Assembly (NCBI GenBank): GCA_965368175.1
Contig: CBDULX010000002.1
Span: 1 to 46,442 of the forward strand
Direction: 5' to 3'
Origin: CBDULX01 sp965368175
Lineage (GTDB): Bacteria; Pseudomonadota; Gammaproteobacteria; SZUA-229
Length of the DNA stretch: 46,442 bases
The position numbers were made by a program, and so were the translations under genes. The notes beneath the pieces were generated by a model. It saw only the letters and a list, made by a program, of their open reading frames with translations, was not told the DNA's origin and made no database searches. Each line of letters opens with the position of its first letter. The first letter of the stretch is position 1. Shown here one piece after another: positions 1-7,936 of the stretch.

Positions 1-149
1 ATCTGGGCACGATAAATCGGGAACAGTTTCTGCTCTTCACCCAGGAACTCATATCACTACTCAATTCAGGTATGAATCTACCGGCTATTTTAAAAATTCT
101 TAGTAATCGACCCAGAATATTAAACTATAATATCGTCTATGTGAAATAA
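1..149 (+). pseudogene. GspF/PilC-like fragment, cut by window start
   Basis: An open frame entering from the left edge (frame beginning at base 3) encodes 48 residues and stops at 147-149. It contains FLLFTQELISLLNSGMNLP, which resembles the first helix of the cytoplasmic domain of type II secretion/type IV pilus inner membrane protein GspF/PilC (family pattern: FtrqLatLl.aGlpl..aL). A real GspF would continue for about 300 more residues and three membrane helices, but here a stop follows within about 20 residues of the motif. I infer a truncated or decayed gene. The segment is short, so the family call is tentative, and the start lies outside the window. Confidence 0.35.
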
Positions 150-170
150 CATTAATAAGATTTAGAGCCT

Positions 171-764
171 ATGAAAAAAAATAAAACCATTATTAAGTAT
201 TTGCTAATTTCATCTATTGTGACTGTTCTGGCTGGCTGCAGCTTCATGTTTACAAAGAGCAGTTATATGGATGAACAGGAAGACAAAAATTCCATATTAA
301 TTTTTGCCTATATCGATGATAGTGAAACGCCATTTACTATAAAAGAGGGTGATATTAAACAGGTAAGACCTGCATCATCTGAGCCTTATAAAGAACTTCG
401 TAGCAACAACAATGGCCTTGTATATCTGGAAAACCTGCCAACAGGCCTATACAAAATGATAAGTGTTTCTGGCCCTGATAATAACATACTAAGTGATACT
501 ACATGGACGACTACCTTACCAGAACCCAGTGACGACCCTACATTTAAACGCATGGAATTAATAGCTAAAAAGCCTGGCCTGTATTTTCTTGGCTCATATA
601 AGATTGACAAGGTAAAAGATGGTGGATTTTTCGGTAATGATAGATTTGAAACAATTGCTATTAATAATCCTTCTGAAAAAGAAGTTTTAGAGCAACTTGT
701 CGAATATGCTAAAGACACCAGGTGGGAAGGTATTATTAAAAGAAGAATTAGAGAACTAAAATAG
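171..764 (+). CDS. predicted outer-membrane lipoprotein, unknown function
   Basis: A 197-residue protein with a basic N-terminus, a hydrophobic segment and a lipobox (VLAGC) placing the acylated cysteine at residue 23. Ser follows Cys, so the Lol +2 rule predicts sorting to the outer membrane. The mature part is hydrophilic with no domain I recognise; the C-terminus (about 165-197) is charged and probably helical. Ten bases separate it from the next lipoprotein gene, so the two are very likely co-transcribed, ending at the terminator at 1419-1456. The function is unknown. Confidence 0.8.
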   Translation: MKKNKTIIKYLLISSIVTVLAGCSFMFTKSSYMDEQEDKNSILIFAYIDDSETPFTIKEGDIKQVRPASSEPYKELRSNNNGLVYLENLPTGLYKMISVSGPDNNILSDTTWTTTLPEPSDDPTFKRMELIAKKPGLYFLGSYKIDKVKDGGFFGNDRFETIAINNPSEKEVLEQLVEYAKDTRWEGIIKRRIRELK

Positions 765-774
765 AGGATAAATA

Positions 775-1392
775 ATGAACTTGTCTCAAAAGATAAAAGC
801 CTTATCAGTTGTTTTTATAGCGTTAACAATAACAGCTTGTGCATTACCTAAAACATCAATAACCAGTTTAGAGGAAGTTGATGCAGATGAAATTGTAGTT
901 GTCGGTAAACTTCAATTATTACCTCACATCAGAAAAGACGAGGTGCAGCTTACAAATTTTATAACTATCGGACCTGATGTTGCACATAAATCATTGAGGT
1001 TAATTGTATCTGATGTGTATTTTGATCTCGGCGGATTAGCAGCCCATGATTATAGCGATGCCATTTTCACATTAGATGGTGATTATTTCTATTTCACATG
1101 GAAAAAGGATAAGCCGTTGCATATTCTAGGCACATCATTTATTACACGCTCAACTCAAACCAATATTGACACAATGACCTTATCACTGAAAAAAGGATTA
1201 AATGTAAGGCATAGTAAAATAGCCAAGGCGATTTATGTAGGCACAATTACTTTTAAACGCGATGAATTTTTTAACATCAAGGATATAGTTATTAATCAGA
1301 ATGAATACAATAAAGCCAACAGTGAATTCAATAAAAAATTCAAAACCAGAATGAAACTGGAAAAAGCCAAACTATCATCATCACGTAAGTAA
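775..1392 (+). CDS. predicted lipoprotein, unknown function
   Basis: A 205-residue protein with signal sequence and lipobox (ITAC, Cys22, followed by Ala), hence probably an outer membrane lipoprotein. A GAGGA ribosome-binding site lies just upstream of the ATG in the 10-base gap after the previous lipoprotein gene. The body (about 45-170) alternates short hydrophobic stretches typical of a beta-rich fold, and the last 35 residues are lysine-rich and probably helical. I recognise no family. Pairing with the preceding lipoprotein suggests a joint envelope role (inference). Confidence 0.8.
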   Translation: MNLSQKIKALSVVFIALTITACALPKTSITSLEEVDADEIVVVGKLQLLPHIRKDEVQLTNFITIGPDVAHKSLRLIVSDVYFDLGGLAAHDYSDAIFTLDGDYFYFTWKKDKPLHILGTSFITRSTQTNIDTMTLSLKKGLNVRHSKIAKAIYVGTITFKRDEFFNIKDIVINQNEYNKANSEFNKKFKTRMKLEKAKLSSSRK

Positions 1393-1418
1393 ATCTACAG
1401 ATGCCCATGATCTGAGTA

Positions 1419-1456
1419 TAAACTAAGCTGGTAGATGCCAGCTTAGTTTATTTTTT
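1419..1456 (+). terminator. rho-independent terminator after lipoprotein pair
   Basis: A perfect 13-bp stem (1419-1431 with 1438-1450) with a 6-base loop is followed directly by six T residues on the plus strand. It lies 26 bases after the stop of the second lipoprotein gene and just short of the end of the convergent CxxxCxxCC gene. In the minus direction the tail is not T-rich, so it is mainly a plus-strand terminator. Confidence 0.85.
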
Positions 1457-1461
1457 ACTAG

Positions 1462-2139
1462 TCAATTATTATATTTTGCCGTCTTGAATGCCCGCTTTCG
1501 ATTGTTGTATCGACTTTCACATTCAGGGTTCTCTATGGCTTCGATAAAAGCACTATTAAAGTCATAGATTCGATCATCATAACCGGAGGCATGCAGGGCC
1601 GCCATGAATCCTTCACTGCTTCCTGTTGCGGCAATATATAACTCGGGTATGCTGTTGTTGAGTATTGTCAGGTCTTTGGGACTTTCGAAAGATGCACGAC
1701 AATTGTTTGCATCTGTGGCATGAAAGTTTCTGCATTTGATTGATCGGGCAGGGTATGCCACACAAACATTGTCGCGCAAAAACGGGCATTTCTGATTGAT
1801 GGTAGCCTGTTCTTCATGGCTTAAAATTTTAGCTTCTTCAATATTATACTTTGCCGACTGAATAATCTGATCAATATGCTGTTGATTCAGATTAGTCTTA
1901 ACATAATCAATCATGGCAAACACTTCAACTGCATCGACAACTACTTTAAAGTGGCAACAATAACTACATCCCCTGATACAGGCTTTGGTCTGGCCAGACA
2001 ACTCAGTAAGCTGCTGGCTACGTTGATCGTGGCGAACATGAAAGCTGATCAATGCATCCCGGGGTGACAAAGTCACTAATTCAGTATAACTGATCTCATA
2101 TTCCTGACTGGCTATACTGGGTTTTGATCGTTTGGACAT
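1462..2139 (-). CDS. YkgJ-type cysteine cluster protein (putative Zn/Fe-chelating)
   Basis: A 225-residue cytoplasmic protein of the zinc- or iron-chelating CxxCxxCC family (PF03692, YkgJ-like). The signature is Cys54-x3-Cys58-x2-Cys61-Cys62, followed about 60 residues later by CPFLRDNVCVAYPARSIKC, which supplies three more conserved cysteines. Members are thought to bind metal, but their reaction is not established. It starts 33 bases after the Sel1-repeat gene on the same strand, so the two probably form an operon. Confidence 0.85.
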   Translation of the reverse strand: MSKRSKPSIASQEYEISYTELVTLSPRDALISFHVRHDQRSQQLTELSGQTKACIRGCSYCCHFKVVVDAVEVFAMIDYVKTNLNQQHIDQIIQSAKYNIEEAKILSHEEQATINQKCPFLRDNVCVAYPARSIKCRNFHATDANNCRASFESPKDLTILNNSIPELYIAATGSSEGFMAALHASGYDDRIYDFNSAFIEAIENPECESRYNNRKRAFKTAKYNN

Positions 2140-2172
2140 TATTTATCAGATCTCAAGAGTGTAAATGCAGTA

Positions 2173-4050
2173 TTATTGGGGCCTATATTTACTATAAAAC
2201 TCAGATGCCAGTTGGCTTGCTCGTTTCTTGTCTTCTACATTTAATTCATTATAAACTGTATTCTTGAACTGGTGAGCTTCTTTTATGTTCTTTCTGGTTG
2301 CCATATAAAACCATGCGTAGGCTGTTATCGGGTCGTATTTGGCTCCTTTTCCTGTGTAGTATGCCACACCCAGATCAAGCTGGGCATTGGCATGACCTTT
2401 AACAGCCGCTCGCTCAAATAGAGATGCGCCTTTTTTGTAATTAACACTTATACCATAGCCATTAACATAAGCCTTTCCCAGGTTATACAGGGCATCTGGA
2501 TAATCCTGTTCGGTCGCTTTTTGTATCCAGGTGATAAATTGTTTTATGTTTTTAGTGGTACCTTTACCTTCACGGTAGAGTATCGCCAGTTCTGTTTGTG
2601 CTTCGGCTGAACCCAGGTTGGCCGCTTTCTGATAAAGATTAAATGCTTTTTTATAGTCCTGTTTCTTTTTATCACCGTCACGATATAAGCCAGCCAGAGT
2701 AACTGTAGCGTTTACATTATTGTTTTTATCAGCGGTTTCGTATAACTCCAGTGCTTTATTGGTATCACTTTTTATGCCATTACCTTCAAAATACATTTTA
2801 GCCAGTGCAAACTGCGCTTCATGGTGATTATTATTTGCAGCCTGTTCATACCAGTAAGCTGCTTTAGGTAAATTGGCACTGATTACTTTTCCATCCTGAT
2901 AGATATTACCCAGCTGATACTGAGACTGAACATCACCCAGTCGTGCGGCTTTTAGCAACAAATTAATGGCCTGACTGGAATTCTTCTTTATGTCATCGCC
3001 ATACAGGTACATTAATCCGAGACTTCTGGATGTTTTTACATCGCCCTGAGAAATTGCTTTTTGGTACCAGCTCAATCCCCTGGATGGATCTTTATAGATA
3101 CCTTCTTCACGCATATACAGATTGCCCAGCATGAGTTGTGCTTCGGGATTACCTTCCATAGCGAGTGGATGCCACAACATAATGGCCGCTGTATAGTCTT
3201 TTTTCTGGTAGGCGATCATGCCAAGGTTGAATGGAGCTATTTTTTGCTTGTCCTGTTTTGTTTCCTGAGCTGGTTCTGCTGCAATATCTCCAGACTCTTC
3301 GTTACCGGTTGCTTTTAATAGCCATTTGGAGGCCAGTACCAGGTCTTTATCTATACCATCACCATTAAAATACATCAATCCAAGCGTGGTTTGTGCTTCC
3401 AGATGGCCGTTTTCTGCCGCTCGCTTAAACCAGTATTCCGCTTTATTTGGGTTTTTACGATCACCATCCAGTTCCATGTAGAGTTTGCCAATCATAAATT
3501 GTGCATTGGCGTTACCAGTATTGGTGAGTGGAAGCCAGAGCATCAGGGCCGTTGTGTAATCTTTATTTTTATAGGCCACCAGGCCTTTAAGATAATCCTC
3601 TGATTCATTGGCCTTATATTTTTCACTTCTTTGCTGAATAGCCTTCGCAGACCTTGATTGTCCATGTTCGTTGCGCGTGGCCAGCAGCAGGTATCTGGCT
3701 GCTAACCTGGGGTTTTTGGCAATTCTGTCACCATTCAGGTACATCAGGCCAAGCGTTGTCTGGGCTTCGATGTGCCCCTGGTTTGCAGCCAGTCTAAACC
3801 AGTGTTCCGCTTTTTCTGAATTATGGGCTTTAAGCGACTGATTCATATACAACTGGCCTAACTGGAACTGGGCATCCTTATCGCCCGATTCAGCCAGTGG
3901 TAGCCATATCATTAGGGCAGTGGTGAAATCCTGTTTATTATAGGCATCAAGGGCTTCTTTATAGGTACCCGCATTGTTTGCAGCGAGCAGCAATGAGCCA
4001 GAGATTAACAGGCAGATAAACAGCAGATATTTGAACATCGACACAGGCAT
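2173..4050 (-). CDS. Sel1-like repeat (TPR-type) secreted protein
   Basis: A 625-residue protein with an N-terminal signal peptide (hydrophobic core about 7-23, probable cleavage near LAA), so envelope-located. The rest is a run of about 14 Sel1-like repeats (pattern A..LG.MY..G.gi..n...A..w...Aa..g). The N-terminal half also has a higher-order repeat: AY(N/K/Q)xxD(F/Y)T..A.M.W.PL recurs near residues 36, 159 and 280, about 122 residues apart. Sel1 proteins act as protein-protein scaffolds; the partner is unknown. Neither Met1 nor Met5 has a clear Shine-Dalgarno, so the exact start is uncertain. It is divergent from the ceramidase-like gene. Confidence 0.85.
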   Translation of the reverse strand: MPVSMFKYLLFICLLISGSLLLAANNAGTYKEALDAYNKQDFTTALMIWLPLAESGDKDAQFQLGQLYMNQSLKAHNSEKAEHWFRLAANQGHIEAQTTLGLMYLNGDRIAKNPRLAARYLLLATRNEHGQSRSAKAIQQRSEKYKANESEDYLKGLVAYKNKDYTTALMLWLPLTNTGNANAQFMIGKLYMELDGDRKNPNKAEYWFKRAAENGHLEAQTTLGLMYFNGDGIDKDLVLASKWLLKATGNEESGDIAAEPAQETKQDKQKIAPFNLGMIAYQKKDYTAAIMLWHPLAMEGNPEAQLMLGNLYMREEGIYKDPSRGLSWYQKAISQGDVKTSRSLGLMYLYGDDIKKNSSQAINLLLKAARLGDVQSQYQLGNIYQDGKVISANLPKAAYWYEQAANNNHHEAQFALAKMYFEGNGIKSDTNKALELYETADKNNNVNATVTLAGLYRDGDKKKQDYKKAFNLYQKAANLGSAEAQTELAILYREGKGTTKNIKQFITWIQKATEQDYPDALYNLGKAYVNGYGISVNYKKGASLFERAAVKGHANAQLDLGVAYYTGKGAKYDPITAYAWFYMATRKNIKEAHQFKNTVYNELNVEDKKRASQLASEFYSKYRPQ

Positions 4051-4157
4051 ATTAATTTACTTTATACTATTAATGTAAGTATAGGAAAAATATACGAAAA
4101 TACTAATAAATATATGTAAACTGAGTAACACAACTATAATGAGGCCGTATATTTCTC

Positions 4158-4940
4158 ATGAGCATGTTCCTTAAACCTGATTTTAAAATAAGTCTGTTGC
4201 TTGCGGTGAGCATGGCTTCAGTGGTTATTGGCTGCAATCTTGATCCGATTGCCCAGGATCCTGGGTACCATTTTTTTGCTGATAATCGAACTGTTTTATC
4301 TATACCCAATTTTTATAATGCAGCTTCAAATATAATATTTGTCTTAGCAGGCATTTCTGGTAGTTTTTTAATCATTTTTCACAGGCCGCCATCTGTCAGT
4401 ACTGATGTTCGTGTTAATTACCTGGTTTTCTTTTCAGCTATTTTTCTGACTGGACTGGCTTCCAGCTATTATCATTTTTCCCCGGACAATACCCGCTTGT
4501 TTATTGATAGAATGGCTATAGCCATGGCTTTTATGGCCTTTCTATCAATCATAATCGCAGAATATATCACTGCAAAAAATGCTATGGTGCTGATGCTGCT
4601 ACTGATATTTATCGGACTTGCATCTGTTATCTACTGGTATATAACAGAATTAAATGGGGCAGGGGATTTACGCTGGTACGGACTGGTGCAGTTTCTTCCT
4701 TTAGTGCTCATCGCTTTAATCTTATTACTCTATCCATCTCCTGTGAATGATAAACTCTATATCTGGCTGGTTCTGATATTTTATTTTATTGCCAAGCTGT
4801 TCGAATTGAATGATACCAGTGTATATGAATATACGAGTTTTATCAGTGGGCACAGTATTAAACACATATTTGCAGGTTTAGCTCCTGTTATCTATTTATG
4901 CGCGCTTTATCATCGTAATATAAAACAAAAAAGCCGTTAG
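4158..4940 (+). CDS. alkaline ceramidase-like CREST membrane hydrolase
   Basis: A 260-residue integral membrane protein with about seven hydrophobic segments, matching the ceramidase family (PF05875) of the CREST superfamily. The residues forming the zinc site in eukaryotic alkaline ceramidase ACER3 are all present with the same spacing: Ser102-x3-His106-x10-Asp117 in the first motif and His232-x3-His236 in GHSIKH. An active metal-dependent amide hydrolase is therefore likely. The substrate in a bacterium is unknown: ceramide-like lipids or another N-acyl lipid (inference). The gene is monocistronic, with its stop codon inside a terminator stem. The ATG lacks a close Shine-Dalgarno. Confidence 0.85.
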   Translation: MSMFLKPDFKISLLLAVSMASVVIGCNLDPIAQDPGYHFFADNRTVLSIPNFYNAASNIIFVLAGISGSFLIIFHRPPSVSTDVRVNYLVFFSAIFLTGLASSYYHFSPDNTRLFIDRMAIAMAFMAFLSIIIAEYITAKNAMVLMLLLIFIGLASVIYWYITELNGAGDLRWYGLVQFLPLVLIALILLLYPSPVNDKLYIWLVLIFYFIAKLFELNDTSVYEYTSFISGHSIKHIFAGLAPVIYLCALYHRNIKQKSR

Positions 4941-4966
4941 ATACTTAGTACCTAACGGCTTTTTTA
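4927..4966. terminator. bidirectional terminator overlapping a stop codon
   Basis: The stem AAGCCGTTAG / CTAACGGCTT (4931-4940 with 4952-4961, 11-base loop) is flanked by an A-run on the left and a T-run on the right. It can therefore terminate the ceramidase-like gene on plus and the cytochrome peroxidase gene on minus. The left arm contains the TAG stop codon of the ceramidase-like gene. Confidence 0.85.
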
Positions 4967-5038
4967 CTCCTATCATTAATAAGAAAACATCTGGTTAATT
5001 CATGAACTGTTAGCCAAACCGAAGCAGCTGCCTGGTAA

Positions 5039-6085
5039 TTAAGGTAAATAGCCATCTGATAAGGTTTGCATGAATGTAACAATGGCATCTTCTTCAGCAC
5101 TGGTTAAACCCAGGTCGCCAAGAAACTGCCCATCCACTGTTTCTGGCACTTCAGGAGCTGGCCACATTCCCGGAATATCCCGTGTATTATAAAAATTTAC
5201 CACTTCCTTAAGCGTTTTCAGTACACCATTGTGCATATAGGGTGGTGTTAAGGCTACGTTCCTAAGATGCGTGGTTTTAAACTTACCATACTGGGCTGGA
5301 TCGTTAAGTACACCTCCAAGGCCCAAATCTCTAAAGTCTGCGGGCAGGTCAGGGCGTAGCACGAAAATTTCAGGATTGGCAGGCAGACCTAGATTATGGA
5401 ATTTAGCATCGGTGAAAATATCAGGATCTTTACCTGAACCCAGATCATGGCAATGGCTACATTTACCGGTTCCAGTGAATAGTTTAAGACCTCTTGCTTC
5501 AACGGCGGTAAAACTGGCTGTTCCTGCCTGTACGGCATCGTATTTGGAGCTGAATTTTTTAAAAGGTGTAGTGGTCTCAAATAGAGCAATAGCCTCCGCC
5601 ATGCAATTATAGGCAGCATCCACATTTAATGAAGGCCCACACAGGGCTTCAAAATCCGTCGCATAGGCTGTTGCCTGTATTTTTAGAATAACTGATGCCC
5701 TGTCCGGGTTATTCATCTCTACAGGGTTTAAGAACGGCCCTTTAGCCTGCTCGGTAAGGTTGGCTGCTCGACCATCCCAGAATTGACCACCCTTGATACC
5801 GCTTTTTAGAGTGAATTCAGGAAAGAACAGAGCATAGGAGGCGCTGGGTGAATTACGAGTGCCAAATCTGCCTGGAATCACACCTTCTGAAACGGGTAAA
5901 TTTTGATCTGGATCTGCAAAACCGAAAGCAGGATCATGGCAACTGGCACAGGACTGGCCGGCAGGTTCTGATAAAGATGCATCAAAAAATAGTTTTTCAC
6001 CTAATTGCGATTTTGTTAATGCTGCTGACGCTATAGATGAGAAGAATAAGCTGAGTATTAATCCAACTAGCGTAGACGGTTTCAT
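5039..6085 (-). CDS. di-heme cytochrome c peroxidase (CcpA/MauG family)
   Basis: A 348-residue periplasmic protein with a signal peptide (about 1-21, cleavage after ASA) and two c-type heme sites, CASCH (46-50) and CSHCH (209-213), as in bacterial cytochrome c peroxidases (PF03150). The FWDGRA motif (102-107) and PPYMHNG near 281 are conserved; Met284 matches the axial methionine of the high-potential heme. Expected role: reduction of hydrogen peroxide to water with electrons from small cytochromes. Met rather than Tyr at that position favours CcpA-type over MauG-type chemistry. An AGGAG Shine-Dalgarno sits about 7 bases before the ATG. Confidence 0.92.
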   Translation of the reverse strand: MKPSTLVGLILSLFFSSIASAALTKSQLGEKLFFDASLSEPAGQSCASCHDPAFGFADPDQNLPVSEGVIPGRFGTRNSPSASYALFFPEFTLKSGIKGGQFWDGRAANLTEQAKGPFLNPVEMNNPDRASVILKIQATAYATDFEALCGPSLNVDAAYNCMAEAIALFETTTPFKKFSSKYDAVQAGTASFTAVEARGLKLFTGTGKCSHCHDLGSGKDPDIFTDAKFHNLGLPANPEIFVLRPDLPADFRDLGLGGVLNDPAQYGKFKTTHLRNVALTPPYMHNGVLKTLKEVVNFYNTRDIPGMWPAPEVPETVDGQFLGDLGLTSAEEDAIVTFMQTLSDGYLP

Positions 6086-6393
6086 TTTTCATCTCCTAAT
6101 TAAATGGAGATTGATTATCTTCATTTGATGGCTTAATTGACAATGGGAATTTATACCCTTATGAAATGACGTGTGATGAAGTTAATTAAAATCAATCTAG
6201 AAAGAATTCAGGAATAATTCCTTTTTTACTTAATCATTATATGCTTGCGAACTATAGAATAGAAATTGAAAAGTGAAAGTAGAAACGCTAAGTTGAATGG
6301 CGGAGGCAGATTAGTGATTGTCATAAAATGATATGCAAGTTTATTCAGTGCTGGCATAAGTTTATATCAAGTTAAACAGCACCGGAGAAAAGA
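6086..6393. other. 308-bp intergenic region between peroxidase and a small ORF
   Basis: AT-rich, with divergent transcription (peroxidase leftward, small gene rightward). It must hold both promoters. I see only a poor FNR-like sequence at 6111-6124 and no clear -35/-10 pairs, RNA gene or repeat. Confidence 0.5.
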
Positions 6394-6612
6394 ATGAAGA
6401 ATGCCATACATTACTTTAATCAGAATTCCTCAGGCATGATTTTTTCCGGTCAAAAAGATGGCAGTGACGAATTGGGTATATTTTACACAGGTACACATCA
6501 TGAACTTGAGATGTTGCGCGAGTTGATTAATGAATCTATTGATTTACTGCGCAGCCGAAAAACCTATATGGGAATAGCTGAATATACGCATAATGTATAT
6601 TATGTTAAATAG
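6394..6612 (+). CDS. small hypothetical protein (72 aa)
   Basis: A 72-residue soluble, acidic protein preceded by a good Shine-Dalgarno (GGAG about 8 bases before the ATG), which supports expression. There is no signal peptide or membrane segment. The centre (about 35-55) looks helical and the ends beta-like. I do not recognise the family. Confidence 0.6.
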   Translation: MKNAIHYFNQNSSGMIFSGQKDGSDELGIFYTGTHHELEMLRELINESIDLLRSRKTYMGIAEYTHNVYYVK

Positions 6613-6775
6613 TGGTCCTCCAGACTATTATTAGCTGTGCAGATATTCGAATGATACAGATGTGATCCCGTTCGCATTACTATCCCCTGTCTAGAGCTAA
6701 TATTTATCTATAGTCAATCGAAGCTATTAAATGATAACCCACTTATAAGTATCTGTTTTTTAATAGGTTATCTGC

Positions 6776-6973
6776 ATGTCACAAAGCAATATATCAGAGC
6801 CTGTAATGATCCCGGCTTATATGGGTAGAGATCACAGAGTATCCGATCTACCCAGGTCAGACAGTAGATATATTCTTGCATCATTCAATAACCTAAATGA
6901 ACTGTATGACTTATCGCTAGAGGCGATATTTGATAACCATGGTTGCGTGAGCGATCTAAGAGAGACTGGTTAA
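6776..6973 (+). CDS. small hypothetical protein (65 aa)
   Basis: A 65-residue hydrophilic protein with an AGG-type weak ribosome-binding site. No domain is recognised. It lies 22 bases before a small membrane protein gene, and the two may be co-transcribed to the strong terminator at 7207-7243. It is short and unsupported by homology that I can see, so a real gene is likely but not certain. Confidence 0.45.
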   Translation: MSQSNISEPVMIPAYMGRDHRVSDLPRSDSRYILASFNNLNELYDLSLEAIFDNHGCVSDLRETG

Positions 6974-6995
6974 TTAACTGTTTTAGGACACGACT

Positions 6996-7211
6996 ATGTT
7001 AAAATTCTTCAAACTCATCACCAGTGTGCTTGCTTTAGTTTTTCTAATAGCAATGATATATATAAGCCCTACTCTTACTACTACTCTAAGTTTTGTAGTT
7101 CTTTCATTACTGGTATTAGGAGTTATCGCATTGTTATCCGGCCATGATGATGAAAGTGACATAAATACTCATCCGTTTGATCCGACACAATCACAGTGTC
7201 ACTTAAAATAA
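6996..7211 (+). CDS. small membrane protein (71 aa)
   Basis: A 71-residue protein with two hydrophobic segments (about 5-25 and 30-48) joined by a short turn, then a polar, acidic tail (GHDDESDINTHPFDP). This predicts a two-helix inner membrane hairpin. GGA upstream serves as a weak Shine-Dalgarno. Its stop codon is inside the stem of a very strong hairpin, typical of a genuine last gene of a transcript. The function is unknown. Confidence 0.6.
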   Translation: MLKFFKLITSVLALVFLIAMIYISPTLTTTLSFVVLSLLVLGVIALLSGHDDESDINTHPFDPTQSQCHLK

Positions 7212-7243
7212 TAATGGGCCGTCATTGACGGCCCATTATTATT
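7207..7243 (+). terminator. 17-bp perfect hairpin terminator with triloop
   Basis: A perfect inverted repeat (7207-7223 with 7227-7243) with a 3-base loop and a GC-rich core GGGCCGTC / GACGGCCC. It overlaps the stop codon of the small membrane protein gene. The 3' arm ends AATAATAAT-like rather than in a pure T-run, so some dependence on Rho or on stem strength is possible. Confidence 0.7.
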
Positions 7244-7658
7244 CACGCATTGCAACTATACCTGGCGTTTACTCCCAAGCTGTTTATTCTTCATTTTTTT
7301 ATACTGAATACATTAATTATTTAATCCCTGTTATTAATTTGGAAACTCTGATCAAGTCACGATTGTTTTATGCAGCCTAAATTCAACCAGACATGATGAG
7401 AAGTTCCTTAGTTTCAGTTACAGGAATTAAATCTCGTCTATATTTTTCTTTTAAATTCAGAAGCAATAAAAATCTTAATAAAACTAAATCCTGACCAACC
7501 AGATATTTGCAACATATAATTAGGGCTGTAACATAATTAGTTAAACAGATTATAACTAATTACTTATATCGCCAAGATGACTCTTGTACTTCTAAAGAAT
7601 GCTTCAAATATTTTTGTCAGTAATTTTCGCAAAAAAATATTTTAGATTTGTATTTTCC

Positions 7659-7705
7659 TTGATTTATTTCAAGGAACATTTATTATGCCCTTAGAATAAA
7701 TTGGT
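7659..7705 (+). promoter_or_regulatory. predicted FNR/ANR-type promoter of the cox operon
   Basis: TTGAT-TTAT-TTCAA at 7659-7672 matches 9 of 10 defined bases of the FNR/ANR/DNR consensus (TTGAT-N4-ATCAA), inside an 8-bp-arm palindrome. A -10-like TAGAAT lies at 7692-7697. The implied start near 7704-7707 puts the box centre about 39-41.5 bases upstream, the class II FNR activation position. The geometry supports function, but it is a prediction from sequence only. Confidence 0.55.
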
Positions 7706-7813
7706 ACTTTGATATTTGTCTAGTACCGCATAATATATGATTCGGTTTATAAACATATTCACGAATAATTATATTAATAATTTCTAATAAGAAAAGACCA
7801 TTATATTAATAAA

Positions 7814-7936
7814 GAGATGCGCATTACTAAAATTATTAAGCTAGTTCACTGTGACCAGGTCATATAAATGCAACTAGCGTCACTCACTGTATTTCATTAT
7901 TTAGGAGCATTGCTCTTCTATTCGATTGCGCATCTC
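7814..7936 (+). promoter_or_regulatory. nested inverted repeats in the cox leader
   Basis: An outer perfect 10-bp repeat, GAGATGCGCA (7814-7823) and TGCGCATCTC (7927-7936), encloses GCTAGTT/AACTAGC (7840-7846 and 7872-7878), the palindrome TGACC-A-GGTCA (7852-7862) and GAGCA-T-TGCTC near 7904-7914. As RNA this could fold into a multibranched element; as DNA the arms could be two operators, since each contains the TGCGCA palindrome. No known riboswitch class is recognised. Confidence 0.4.

Noticed and set aside
5271..5612. 113-codon plus-strand frame opposite the cytochrome c peroxidase gene
   Set aside because: Shadow of a strongly supported coding region with two heme motifs; its own protein shows no family features.
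6111..6124. FNR-like sequence TTGATTATCTTCAT upstream of the cytochrome c peroxidase gene
   Set aside because: Only 8 of 10 positions match, and it lies so close to the start codon that it cannot act as an activator; repression remains possible but unsupported.
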